Source: JAVVWB01 sp036652335 (GTDB taxonomy: Bacteria > Synergistota > Synergistia > Synergistales > Synergistaceae). From it: a DNA stretch of 64,000 nt. Positions 9,161 through 16,570 of this stretch are shown here, piece by piece. The position numbers and the translations under genes are program-made. The DNA lies in assembly GCA_036652335.1 (NCBI GenBank), contig JAVVWB010000003.1:92509-156508 (forward strand). Direction: 5' to 3'. Numbering within the stretch: position 1 is the stretch's first letter; each line of letters starts with the position of its first letter. The notes beneath the pieces are model-generated. The model did not search any database and was not told where the DNA came from. It saw only the letters and a program-made list of their open reading frames with translations.

Positions 9161-10282
9161 TTAGTCAAAATATTCTTTTAATATTAATGCTATTTTTTCT
9201 GAAGCCTTGCCATCTCCAAATGGTTGTTCTTTACATTTATTCTCAATTTCAATCAACATTTTTTCACTATCTAGTAAATCAATTGCACTTTTATATATCT
9301 TTTGGGTATCAAGTCCAACAAGTTTTGCACTTCCAAATTGAACAGCTTCAGGTCTTTCAGTTACTTCACGCAAGATTAGCAAAGGTTTCTTTATAGCAGA
9401 AGCTTCTTCTTGTACACCACCGCTGTCGCTCATTATAAACCTAGAATTATTCATGCACCATACGAAGTCAGGATAATCTAAGGGTTCACACAAAATAATC
9501 CTATCATTATTAGAAAGATATTTATAAAAGATATTTCTAACATTTGGATTCTTATGCATTGGTATAACAACCCATATTTCTGGGTGTTTTTCTAGTATAT
9601 CCAATAAAGCTTTGCAAATTTCTTCAAGTGGTTCCCCCCAAGATTCACGTCTATGTGCTGTCAACAAAATAAACGGTACATTAGTAGGTAAACTAGAAAG
9701 CTCATCACAAGTTGGTTTTGCTGTATTATTAATAGTATAAAATAGAGCATCTATAACAGTATTACCAGTCACATGAATTTTACTGTCACAGATTTCTTCT
9801 TTTATTAAATTTTGTTTAGATAGTTCGGTTGGCGCAAATCCCCAAGTTATTAGCCTATCAGTTAAGACCCTATTCATCTCCTCTGGAAAAGGCAATCTTA
9901 TATTAAAGCTACGTAAACCTGCTTCAACATGACCAATAGGAATATTTCTATAAAAAGCAGCTAGTGCAGATGCAAATGTTGTCGTCGTATCACCATGTAC
10001 AAGAACAGCATCGGGCTTTATCTCATCAAAATATTCTCCAGCACCGTTTAATACAGATGATGTGATATAGTCCAAGGTTTGGTTTGCTTTCATTATTAAA
10101 AGGTTCTTGTCTGCTACTAAGTTAAAAAAACTTAAAGCTTGATCAAGCATCTTAGTATGTTGTCCTGTAGCCAAAATTTTTACATTGAATGTTTCTATTT
10201 TTCTAAGAGCAATTACAACCGGAGCCATTTTTATAGCTTCTGGCCTTGTTCCAACAACACAAACTATTGTTTTCTTTTCCAT
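9161..10282 (-). CDS. wecB: UDP-N-acetylglucosamine 2-epimerase (non-hydrolysing)
   Basis: Interconverts UDP-GlcNAc and UDP-ManNAc for surface polysaccharide or teichoic-acid linkage units. The start VVGTRPEAIKMAPV, the central HVEAGLRS motif and SDSGGVQEEA near the C-terminus are diagnostic, and the length of 373 residues is typical. It lies eleven bases downstream of wecA, which makes the lipid-linked GlcNAc, and 35 bases upstream of the murA TTG. The grouping suggests a ManNAc-containing envelope glycan. No glycosyltransferase using UDP-ManNAc is visible here. Confidence 0.95.
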   Translation of the reverse strand: MEKKTIVCVVGTRPEAIKMAPVVIALRKIETFNVKILATGQHTKMLDQALSFFNLVADKNLLIMKANQTLDYITSSVLNGAGEYFDEIKPDAVLVHGDTTTTFASALAAFYRNIPIGHVEAGLRSFNIRLPFPEEMNRVLTDRLITWGFAPTELSKQNLIKEEICDSKIHVTGNTVIDALFYTINNTAKPTCDELSSLPTNVPFILLTAHRRESWGEPLEEICKALLDILEKHPEIWVVIPMHKNPNVRNIFYKYLSNNDRIILCEPLDYPDFVWCMNNSRFIMSDSGGVQEEASAIKKPLLILREVTERPEAVQFGSAKLVGLDTQKIYKSAIDLLDSEKMLIEIENKCKEQPFGDGKASEKIALILKEYFD

Positions 10283-10293
10283 TTTTCTCCCAC

Positions 10294-11178
10294 CTAAATA
10301 AAAAACTTTTTCTCAAGTAATGTATATCCCAAGAACAAAATAAAAAAATGTATCGATATCAATAAAAGTAATGTAGTAATTTTGCTTAATCCAAAATCTT
10401 GCAATTTGTGATGAGCGTGGCCTCTATCAGGTAAAAATGGTGATTTACCAGTCAAGACACGTCTAGTCATAGCTACAAGAGTGTCCAAAACAGGGACTCC
10501 ACCTAGTAACACAAGTATAAGCGATAAAAAGATTATGTTCATATTATAAACTTCTGAAAAAATTCCCCATGAAATATGAGAGGCACAAACATATCCTAAC
10601 AAAGTACTTCCTCCATCTCCTAGAAATGTTCTTGGTGAGGGAAAATTCCAAAGTAACACACCAAAAACAAGACCAGCTATTGGCAACCAAAGGTTTATAT
10701 TACCAAAAATTGCGGAGGCAATACACGTAATTAGGGTCATGCTTAAACACAAACCATCCATGCCATCTATCATGTTATATGCATTTGTAACACCGGCAAT
10801 CCAAACAGACAACAAAGCCCTTTGCCAAATTGGCACAGGCAAAGGTGTTGTAATCCATAATGCTGAAATTAAGTGGAAAATTAAGCGTAATAAAGGTGGC
10901 AAAGGATGCATATCATCCATGTATCCAATTATAAAAACAAATGTAGCACCTGTTGCAACATATGGGACTTCTACTCCACTGTTGCCATTAAACAACGCCC
11001 AAAGTAAATATCCACTCCATAAGACTATCCCCGCACCTCTTGGCATTACAAAGTTGTGTTTTTTTCTACCACCAGGTTTATCCAACAGTCTAAATTTCTG
11101 GGCAAGACTTATTGATACAGGCGTAGTTATCACACCCCACGAAAAAATCACAAGGGTGAACAAATATGTCATATACAT
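10294..11178 (-). CDS. wecA: Undecaprenyl-phosphate N-acetylglucosaminyl 1-phosphate transferase
   Basis: Polytopic membrane enzyme of the MraY/WecA family that loads GlcNAc-1-phosphate on undecaprenyl phosphate. Nine or so hydrophobic segments are visible in 294 residues. The conserved acidic loops are GYMDDMH, NAYNMIDGMDGL and FLGDGGSTLLGY, and the cytoplasmic histidine motif is PDRGHAHHKL. The pairing with wecB supports GlcNAc rather than MurNAc-pentapeptide as substrate. It is shorter than many WecA proteins but has all catalytic loops. It depends on the lipid made by UppS, encoded downstream in the same run. Confidence 0.91.
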   Translation of the reverse strand: MYMTYLFTLVIFSWGVITTPVSISLAQKFRLLDKPGGRKKHNFVMPRGAGIVLWSGYLLWALFNGNSGVEVPYVATGATFVFIIGYMDDMHPLPPLLRLIFHLISALWITTPLPVPIWQRALLSVWIAGVTNAYNMIDGMDGLCLSMTLITCIASAIFGNINLWLPIAGLVFGVLLWNFPSPRTFLGDGGSTLLGYVCASHISWGIFSEVYNMNIIFLSLILVLLGGVPVLDTLVAMTRRVLTGKSPFLPDRGHAHHKLQDFGLSKITTLLLLISIHFFILFLGYTLLEKKFFI

Positions 11179-11207
11179 TATAAGTACACCCTCTTTCTTA
11201 ATACATA

Positions 11208-12311
11208 CTATTTAGTACCAAACAACCTGTCCCCGGCATCACCGAGTCCTGGAATTATGTATCCATGATCATTAAGCTTTAAATCTACTGCTGCAGTATA
11301 AACATCTACATCAGGATGTACTTTATGAAATGCTTCAATTCCTTCAGGAGCAGCTAATAAAGATACAAGCGAAATTCTTTTTGCACCCTTATCTTTAATA
11401 TGTGACACTGCTGCTGCTGCTGAACCTCCTGTTGCAAGCATAGGATCAACTACAAATATATCTCGTTCTGATATATCATTGGGCAGTTTACAATAGTAAT
11501 CAACAGGCTTTAACGTTTCTGGATCCCTATACAAACCAATATGTCCAACCTTAGCATTTGGTATAAGTTTTAGTATACCCTCAACCATTCCAAGTCCAGC
11601 TCTCAACACTGGTACAATTGCAAGTTTTTTTCCTGCAAGTGTAAAAACCGTTGTCTTTGCAACAGGTGTTTCAATTTCCACCTCTTCTAATGATAAGTGT
11701 CTTGTTATTTCATAAACCATTAGTCCTGCTACTTCTTGCACTAGATCTCTAAAATCCTTTGATGAAGTCTCTTTGCTTCTCATTATGCCAAGCTTATGAC
11801 AAACAAGAGGGTGGTCAATCACAACTGTGCGCCCACCTAGATCTGTTGATATGCAGTTTTTTGAAGATTGGGCATTTTCATAGGCATTAATCTTGTCAAT
11901 GCGAAAAGAATGTCTGCCTGCATCAAAATCAGTTTCAAACCAAGTTTTTATAATATCAAATGAAGTTTTTAAATCTGTCGTCCTAGCACCAAGGACCAAT
12001 AAGTTTGAATTGTTATGCTTTCTAGACATTTCTGCAGTAAAGCTGTCATGGCAAAGCGTAGCTCTAATACCATTTACTTTATTTGCAACGATACTCATTC
12101 CAATTCCAGTACCACAAATCAATATACCTCTATCTGATTTATGTGATGCAACATTTTCGGCTGTTTTGAATCCCCAGTCAGGGTAATCAACTCTTACGTC
12201 ACCAGAGAATGTACCACAATCAACAACTTCATGTCCAAGATTCTCTACAAATGTTTTAACTTCTTCTTTCAAAACAAAACCAGCATGGTCTGAACCGATA
12301 GAAATTTTCAT
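11208..12311 (-). CDS. rpiB-upp: Fused ribose 5-phosphate isomerase B / uracil phosphoribosyltransferase
   Basis: One 367-residue frame carries two enzymes. Residues 1-145 are RpiB (GSDHAGFVLKEEV, the catalytic-cysteine loop ILICGTGIGMSIVANK, and ATLCHDSFTAEMSRKHNN). Residues about 160-367 are Upp (VCHKLGIMRSKETSSKDFR, VPVLRAGLGMVEG, the PRPP loop FVVDPMLATGGSA, and a PGLGDAGDRLFGTK ending). RpiB makes ribose 5-phosphate, the precursor of the PRPP that Upp uses to turn uracil into UMP, so the fusion joins neighbouring steps of pyrimidine salvage. GGAGGTAA precedes the ATG. No stop or frame change separates the halves, so I see a true fusion. Confidence 0.93.
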   Translation of the reverse strand: MKISIGSDHAGFVLKEEVKTFVENLGHEVVDCGTFSGDVRVDYPDWGFKTAENVASHKSDRGILICGTGIGMSIVANKVNGIRATLCHDSFTAEMSRKHNNSNLLVLGARTTDLKTSFDIIKTWFETDFDAGRHSFRIDKINAYENAQSSKNCISTDLGGRTVVIDHPLVCHKLGIMRSKETSSKDFRDLVQEVAGLMVYEITRHLSLEEVEIETPVAKTTVFTLAGKKLAIVPVLRAGLGMVEGILKLIPNAKVGHIGLYRDPETLKPVDYYCKLPNDISERDIFVVDPMLATGGSAAAAVSHIKDKGAKRISLVSLLAAPEGIEAFHKVHPDVDVYTAAVDLKLNDHGYIIPGLGDAGDRLFGTK

Positions 12312-12327
12312 ATTGTTACCTCCGTAA

Positions 12328-13266
12328 TTATTTTATTATTTGATTTAAAATATCTTCAGAAATTATGTATGGATTGATCTCATTCTTATTTGAGCAAGAT
12401 GAAAAATCATAATTATCTATTACATTTTTAATTTTCATTTCTATGTTAGATAGTATCTCTTTTTCTACAATTCTTTCAATGTGCTTCTTAAACATTGATT
12501 CCAATTTAATTCTTCCTGCTTCTGATGTGTGTAAGTATATATTATGTTCGTTAATAGTACTATTTATCTCGTTAAAACCAGTATTTGCATATGAAGAGAC
12601 CAATATTACAGGCGGTTTCCAATCTCTAAAATTTAGAGAATTCAGCATTGATGTTACATCATTAGCAATCTTCTCCGCACCATCTTTATCCGATTTATTA
12701 ACTATAAAGACGTCAGCAATTTCCATTATTCCAGCTTTCATAACCTGTATATCGTCACCCATTCCAGGGACAAGCACTAAACAAACAGTATCAGCAATTT
12801 TTATAATATCTATTTCTGACTGTCCAACACCCACAGTTTCTATTATTATATCATCATAACCACATGCATCTAGTAGGAGTGCAACTTCATGTGTTGCCTT
12901 ACTTATTCCTCCCAAAAAACCTCTAGCACCCATACTTCTAATAAAGACGTCTTTACTTAAAGAGTGAGATTGCATCCTTAGCCTATCACCTAATATAGCT
13001 CCGCCAGAAAATGGGCTTGATGGATCAATTGCAATTACAGCTATTCGCCTCTCTTGTTTTTTCATTTTCTCGACTAGATTATCTACTAAAGTACTTTTAC
13101 CTGCACCAGGACTTCCCGTAATACCAATTATGTGAGCTTTTCCTGAATATGGATATATCTTTTTCATTATTTTCTTAGAAAATAAATCATCTGATTCAAT
13201 TATTGTGATTAATTTTGCAATAGCTCTTATATTGCCATTTAATGCAGATTCAATTAATTTTTCCAC
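12328..13266 (-). CDS. meaB: MeaB/ArgK-type GTPase, methylmalonyl-CoA mutase chaperone
   Basis: GTPase of the G3E group that protects and reloads adenosylcobalamin-dependent acyl-CoA mutases. Walker A GITGSPGAGKSTLVD is near residue 50. The family segments IAIDPSSPFSGGAILGDR and FIRSMGARGFLGGIS follow, with the guanine motif NKSD. The length of 312 residues is normal. No mutase subunit is encoded nearby, so the partner must lie elsewhere. It implies B12-dependent propionate or methylmalonyl metabolism. It sits 16 bases upstream of rpiB-upp. Confidence 0.93.
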   Translation of the reverse strand: MEKLIESALNGNIRAIAKLITIIESDDLFSKKIMKKIYPYSGKAHIIGITGSPGAGKSTLVDNLVEKMKKQERRIAVIAIDPSSPFSGGAILGDRLRMQSHSLSKDVFIRSMGARGFLGGISKATHEVALLLDACGYDDIIIETVGVGQSEIDIIKIADTVCLVLVPGMGDDIQVMKAGIMEIADVFIVNKSDKDGAEKIANDVTSMLNSLNFRDWKPPVILVSSYANTGFNEINSTINEHNIYLHTSEAGRIKLESMFKKHIERIVEKEILSNIEMKIKNVIDNYDFSSCSNKNEINPYIISEDILNQIIK

Positions 13267-13279
13267 ACAAAGAACCTCA

Positions 13280-13513
13280 CTATTTAAAAAGTATATTTAT
13301 GCCGGCGATTGAATAAAATGAAAATGCTATTGCACCAGCAAAAACAAATCCAAGTATAAATCTTAGATAGATAACATAGAGTTCAGATCCTTGCAATAAA
13401 CCTTTGTGTATTTTCATTATAATATTAGATAATAACAATGAAATAATAAACAAAAATAGCGCCACAAGAGCTTGTAAATTTACAGCAGGTATACTATAAA
13501 AACAATTTAACAT
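13280..13513 (-). CDS. Small two-helix membrane protein of unknown function
   Basis: A 77-residue protein I cannot assign to a family. Two hydrophobic stretches are visible, about residues 13-32 and 50-72, separated by a short basic loop (KIHKGLLQGSE), so a hairpin in the membrane is likely. It sits 13 bases upstream of meaB and 19 bases downstream of the dehydrogenase gene, on the same strand, which makes it a real member of the operon. No cysteine pair or metal motif is present beyond one N-terminal cysteine. Confidence 0.6.
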   Translation of the reverse strand: MLNCFYSIPAVNLQALVALFLFIISLLLSNIIMKIHKGLLQGSELYVIYLRFILGFVFAGAIAFSFYSIAGINILFK

Positions 13514-13532
13514 AACTTGTTCATCAACTTAC

Positions 13533-14465
13533 TTATGGGTTTATTTGATGCAACGCATCTATACAAATTTCAAGTGCTCTCTTGCCATCCTCAATTCCAA
13601 CTAGAGGTTGACTACCATTCCTTATACTAGAAATAAAATGTTGAAGTTCAAGTTTTAACGGCTCTGTCTTAAGAAATAAAGGATGTTCGGAAATTTCAAG
13701 CATGCTTCCTGCACTGTCCTTTTTACAATTCTGAATTATAATATCTTGAGTTTCATAGTTTACGGTAACAAATGAAGACTTATCCATAATTTCCATTTGT
13801 CTGCATCTTTTCTCTGAAACCCTGCTAACTAGTATTTCTGCAATTGCTCCATTTTCAAACAATAGCTGTAATGATGCAATATCTTCGTGATTTGAAATAA
13901 TAGAACGTCCAACAGCAGAGATAGATTTAACTTTTGATTTAATAATTGACAGTATTATGTCAACATCATGAATCATTAAATCCAAGACAACTCCAACATC
14001 TGCAATTCGAGCTGAGAATGGTCCAATTCTTTGTGAACGAATAAAGTAAGGTTCTTCAAGAAAATTTGTTAAGTGTGTTATAGCACTATTGAATCTTTCA
14101 ATATGACCAACTTGTAAAATGAGTTTCTTCTCTTTTACTAGTCTTAAAAGTTCCTCAGCCTCTTGTAGGGTGGTAGTAACAGGTTTTTCCACTAAAATAT
14201 GAATTCCATGATTCATAGCTTTTACTGCTACTTCATAATGATTTTTTGTAGGGACGACTATATTAATTGCATCAGGAGAAGTTGCAGCAATAAAACTCTC
14301 TAGGTCTGTAAAGTAAGGGACATTTAATGTGTTAGCTATCATTTCTACTCTATCTTTGTCATTGTCGACGACACCCACCAACTTAACACCAGGCATTTCA
14401 GAATATATTCTTGCATGATGCATCCCTAAGTGTCCAACACCAACGACTCCTACTTTTATTTCCAT
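13533..14465 (-). CDS. Gfo/Idh/MocA family NAD(P)-dependent dehydrogenase
   Basis: Rossmann-fold sugar or UDP-sugar dehydrogenase. The dinucleotide motif VGVVGVGHLGMHHA is at the N-terminus, and the EKPVTTTLQEAEELL motif (catalytic Lys) is near residue 97. The usual beta-sheet C-terminal domain includes DLMIHDVDIILS (conserved His/Asp). The substrate cannot be read from the sequence; family members oxidise UDP-GlcNAc derivatives for lipid A or surface sugars, which would suit the nearby wecA/wecB genes. The ATG at 14465 follows GAGGTGG at a spacing of nine; a GTG four codons earlier overlaps that site. Confidence 0.88.
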   Translation of the reverse strand: MEIKVGVVGVGHLGMHHARIYSEMPGVKLVGVVDNDKDRVEMIANTLNVPYFTDLESFIAATSPDAINIVVPTKNHYEVAVKAMNHGIHILVEKPVTTTLQEAEELLRLVKEKKLILQVGHIERFNSAITHLTNFLEEPYFIRSQRIGPFSARIADVGVVLDLMIHDVDIILSIIKSKVKSISAVGRSIISNHEDIASLQLLFENGAIAEILVSRVSEKRCRQMEIMDKSSFVTVNYETQDIIIQNCKKDSAGSMLEISEHPLFLKTEPLKLELQHFISSIRNGSQPLVGIEDGKRALEICIDALHQINP

Positions 14466-14493
14466 CACAAAATCCACCTCATAACGCTCACAA

Positions 14494-15267
14494 TTATTTA
14501 ATATGTTTTAGTAATTTAATATCTCCAGCTATTAAAGACATCCTGTTAAGAAGGTCACCTGCTCTATATGAAAAATATTTTTCATTATTACAGAAAGTGC
14601 AATCATAATTGATAAATATCTGTTCCTTTGAGCATCCAATATTTTGAAGCTGACATGATATTTCAGCTCGTATATCAAAGTAAACTAACTTATCATTTAA
14701 TAAGAAATTATTTTTATCAAATCTTTGCATTGCACAAATTGTTTTTGGGTCATTTTCTTGTCTTGAATAACATTTTTTGCAAATTGATGGACCAATCCAA
14801 GCCCAAACTTTATTCAAATTACTAACGTCAAGATGTTGGGTAACACTTGATGACTTTATTGAATTAAAAACAATGTTCTCTAATGTTCCATTAAAACCAG
14901 AATGTAAAAGTAACATCCATGGCGCAGGCGAAGTCCCAGCGATTAAAACCGGAGTACAGTCAGCAAACCTTAAACTCGCTAAGGTATCTGAGTTTTTGTC
15001 AATTAAAATTCCATCTGCTTCTGGTCTTGCAGGGAAAGAATTTTTACCTGTAGCATATATTATATTTGTCATGTGAACTTGTTTTGGGGTAATTATTTTT
15101 ATTTTATTAAAATTATAAGACTGTGAACCCAATAACTCTCCGTTAAATTCTTCATTGCCATCTTTAGTTTTAAGGTAGAACTTCGCAAAAAAGATATTTT
15201 TTAATTCATCTGGTAATAGAAAATCTATACAATTTTGATTTTCATTGAAGAAAAATTTATCTATCAT
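14494..15267 (-). CDS. Laccase-domain (YfiH/YlmD) purine nucleoside phosphorylase-like protein
   Basis: Member of the multicopper-polyphenol-oxidase-like family now known mainly as zinc-dependent purine nucleoside phosphorylases/adenosine deaminases. The three expected zinc ligands can be seen: QVH near residue 82, the cysteine in GPSICKKCYSRQE, and the histidine in LLLHSGFNGT. The last replaces the more usual HAGWRG. RFADCTPVLI matches the DC-P motif. The length of 257 residues is normal. It overlaps folC upstream by 11 bases, so it belongs to the same transcript. Confidence 0.87.
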   Translation of the reverse strand: MIDKFFFNENQNCIDFLLPDELKNIFFAKFYLKTKDGNEEFNGELLGSQSYNFNKIKIITPKQVHMTNIIYATGKNSFPARPEADGILIDKNSDTLASLRFADCTPVLIAGTSPAPWMLLLHSGFNGTLENIVFNSIKSSSVTQHLDVSNLNKVWAWIGPSICKKCYSRQENDPKTICAMQRFDKNNFLLNDKLVYFDIRAEISCQLQNIGCSKEQIFINYDCTFCNNEKYFSYRAGDLLNRMSLIAGDIKLLKHIK

Positions 15268-16567
15268 GACAAATAAAATCTTCAGTTAATAATTTAGTTT
15301 TTATATATCCAATTAAGTAAAGGCTGCCGCAAACAATTGTAACTGCATCGTCACTAAGTACATTTTTTAGAGCATCTAATGGCTCTTCAAAAGTATCTAT
15401 TACATTAATCTTAAGTTCAGAACAATATTGTGCTAATTGCTTAGCTGATGCACTTCTTAAAAGATTAGGAACCAATGTACAATATACATTCGAATTAAGC
15501 TCACCTAGTATTTCAATAGACGAAAGTATATCTTTATCACTCATCATAGCCAAAATAATATTTATTTTCTTTGACGTATTTATTAATTTAATAGTATCAA
15601 CCAAAGCCCTCATGGCTTTGGGATTATGAGCTCCATCAAGAATTAGCAAGGGACTTGTAGATATTATTTCAAATCTCCCACTCCATCTAAGATTATTTAG
15701 CCCTAATTTAATAGACTCTAAATTTATATTCGTATAACTTTTAGCAAGTAATTTAATAGCTTCTACTGCAAGCCTTAAATTATCAGCTTGGTGAATTCCA
15801 ATAAGTGGAGTATGAAGGGACACACTCTTATTATCAAAGAACACTTCTACATCTGTACCATTAAAATCAAGTTTTTCTAGTAGTTGCTTATTTTTTTCAA
15901 GTAAAATTCCAACTGAGTTTCGTTTAATTACAAATTTACTAAATTCAGAGGAAAGATCTGGTGAATCAGCTAGATATACCACTGGTTTATCCTTTCTCAT
16001 GATAGAGAATTTTTCCCTAGATATCTCAAGTTCAGTATTACCTAAATATTCACAATGATCCATGCAAATTGATGTAATTATTGATATGTCAACATGTTTC
16101 ACGATATTTGTTGCATCTAATCTTCCACCAAGACCTGTTTCTAAAACAGCAACATCTACATGTTGATCTTTAATGACCATAAATGCAATAGCAGTAACAA
16201 GTTCAAAAAACGTAGGGCAGTCTTTTTTAAGGATAGGATCTTTATTTATTACATCGGTAATAATTTCTATGTTTCTTTCCCAAAGAGAAATTTCTACTTC
16301 TTTATTATTTATTTTAAGTCTCTCAGCAAGTGTAACTAAATGTGGGCTTGTATAAAGAGCAGTTTTGTAACCAGAAGCAACTAATATAGATGATATTGTT
16401 GAAGCTACAGACCCCTTTCCATTGCTACCAGCAACATGGACAACATGAAAACCTCTTTCTGGGTGTCCAAGTAACATCATCAATCTAGACATTCTTGCAA
16501 GTCCAGGGCGTATACCTGGACTTGCAAGATTATTTAATTTTGTTTCTATTTCATAAAAATTTTCCAT
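15257..16567 (-). CDS. folC: Folylpolyglutamate synthase / dihydrofolate synthase
   Basis: Mur-ligase-like ATPase that adds glutamate to dihydropteroate and to tetrahydrofolates, keeping folates in the cell. The P-loop VAGSNGKGSVASTIS is near residue 46, followed by TSPHLVTLAERLKIN and VLETGLGGRLDATN. The C-terminal domain has ILDGAHNPKAMRAL. The length of 436 residues is typical. It starts three bases downstream of valS, a pairing (valS-folC) also common in Bacillota. Confidence 0.95.
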   Translation of the reverse strand: MENFYEIETKLNNLASPGIRPGLARMSRLMMLLGHPERGFHVVHVAGSNGKGSVASTISSILVASGYKTALYTSPHLVTLAERLKINNKEVEISLWERNIEIITDVINKDPILKKDCPTFFELVTAIAFMVIKDQHVDVAVLETGLGGRLDATNIVKHVDISIITSICMDHCEYLGNTELEISREKFSIMRKDKPVVYLADSPDLSSEFSKFVIKRNSVGILLEKNKQLLEKLDFNGTDVEVFFDNKSVSLHTPLIGIHQADNLRLAVEAIKLLAKSYTNINLESIKLGLNNLRWSGRFEIISTSPLLILDGAHNPKAMRALVDTIKLINTSKKINIILAMMSDKDILSSIEILGELNSNVYCTLVPNLLRSASAKQLAQYCSELKINVIDTFEEPLDALKNVLSDDAVTIVCGSLYLIGYIKTKLLTEDFICHDR

Positions 16568-16570
16568 TTA

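Noticed and set aside
10739..11215. Plus-strand 158-codon frame inside wecA
   Set aside because: It lies fully antisense to a well-supported membrane enzyme and has no family features.
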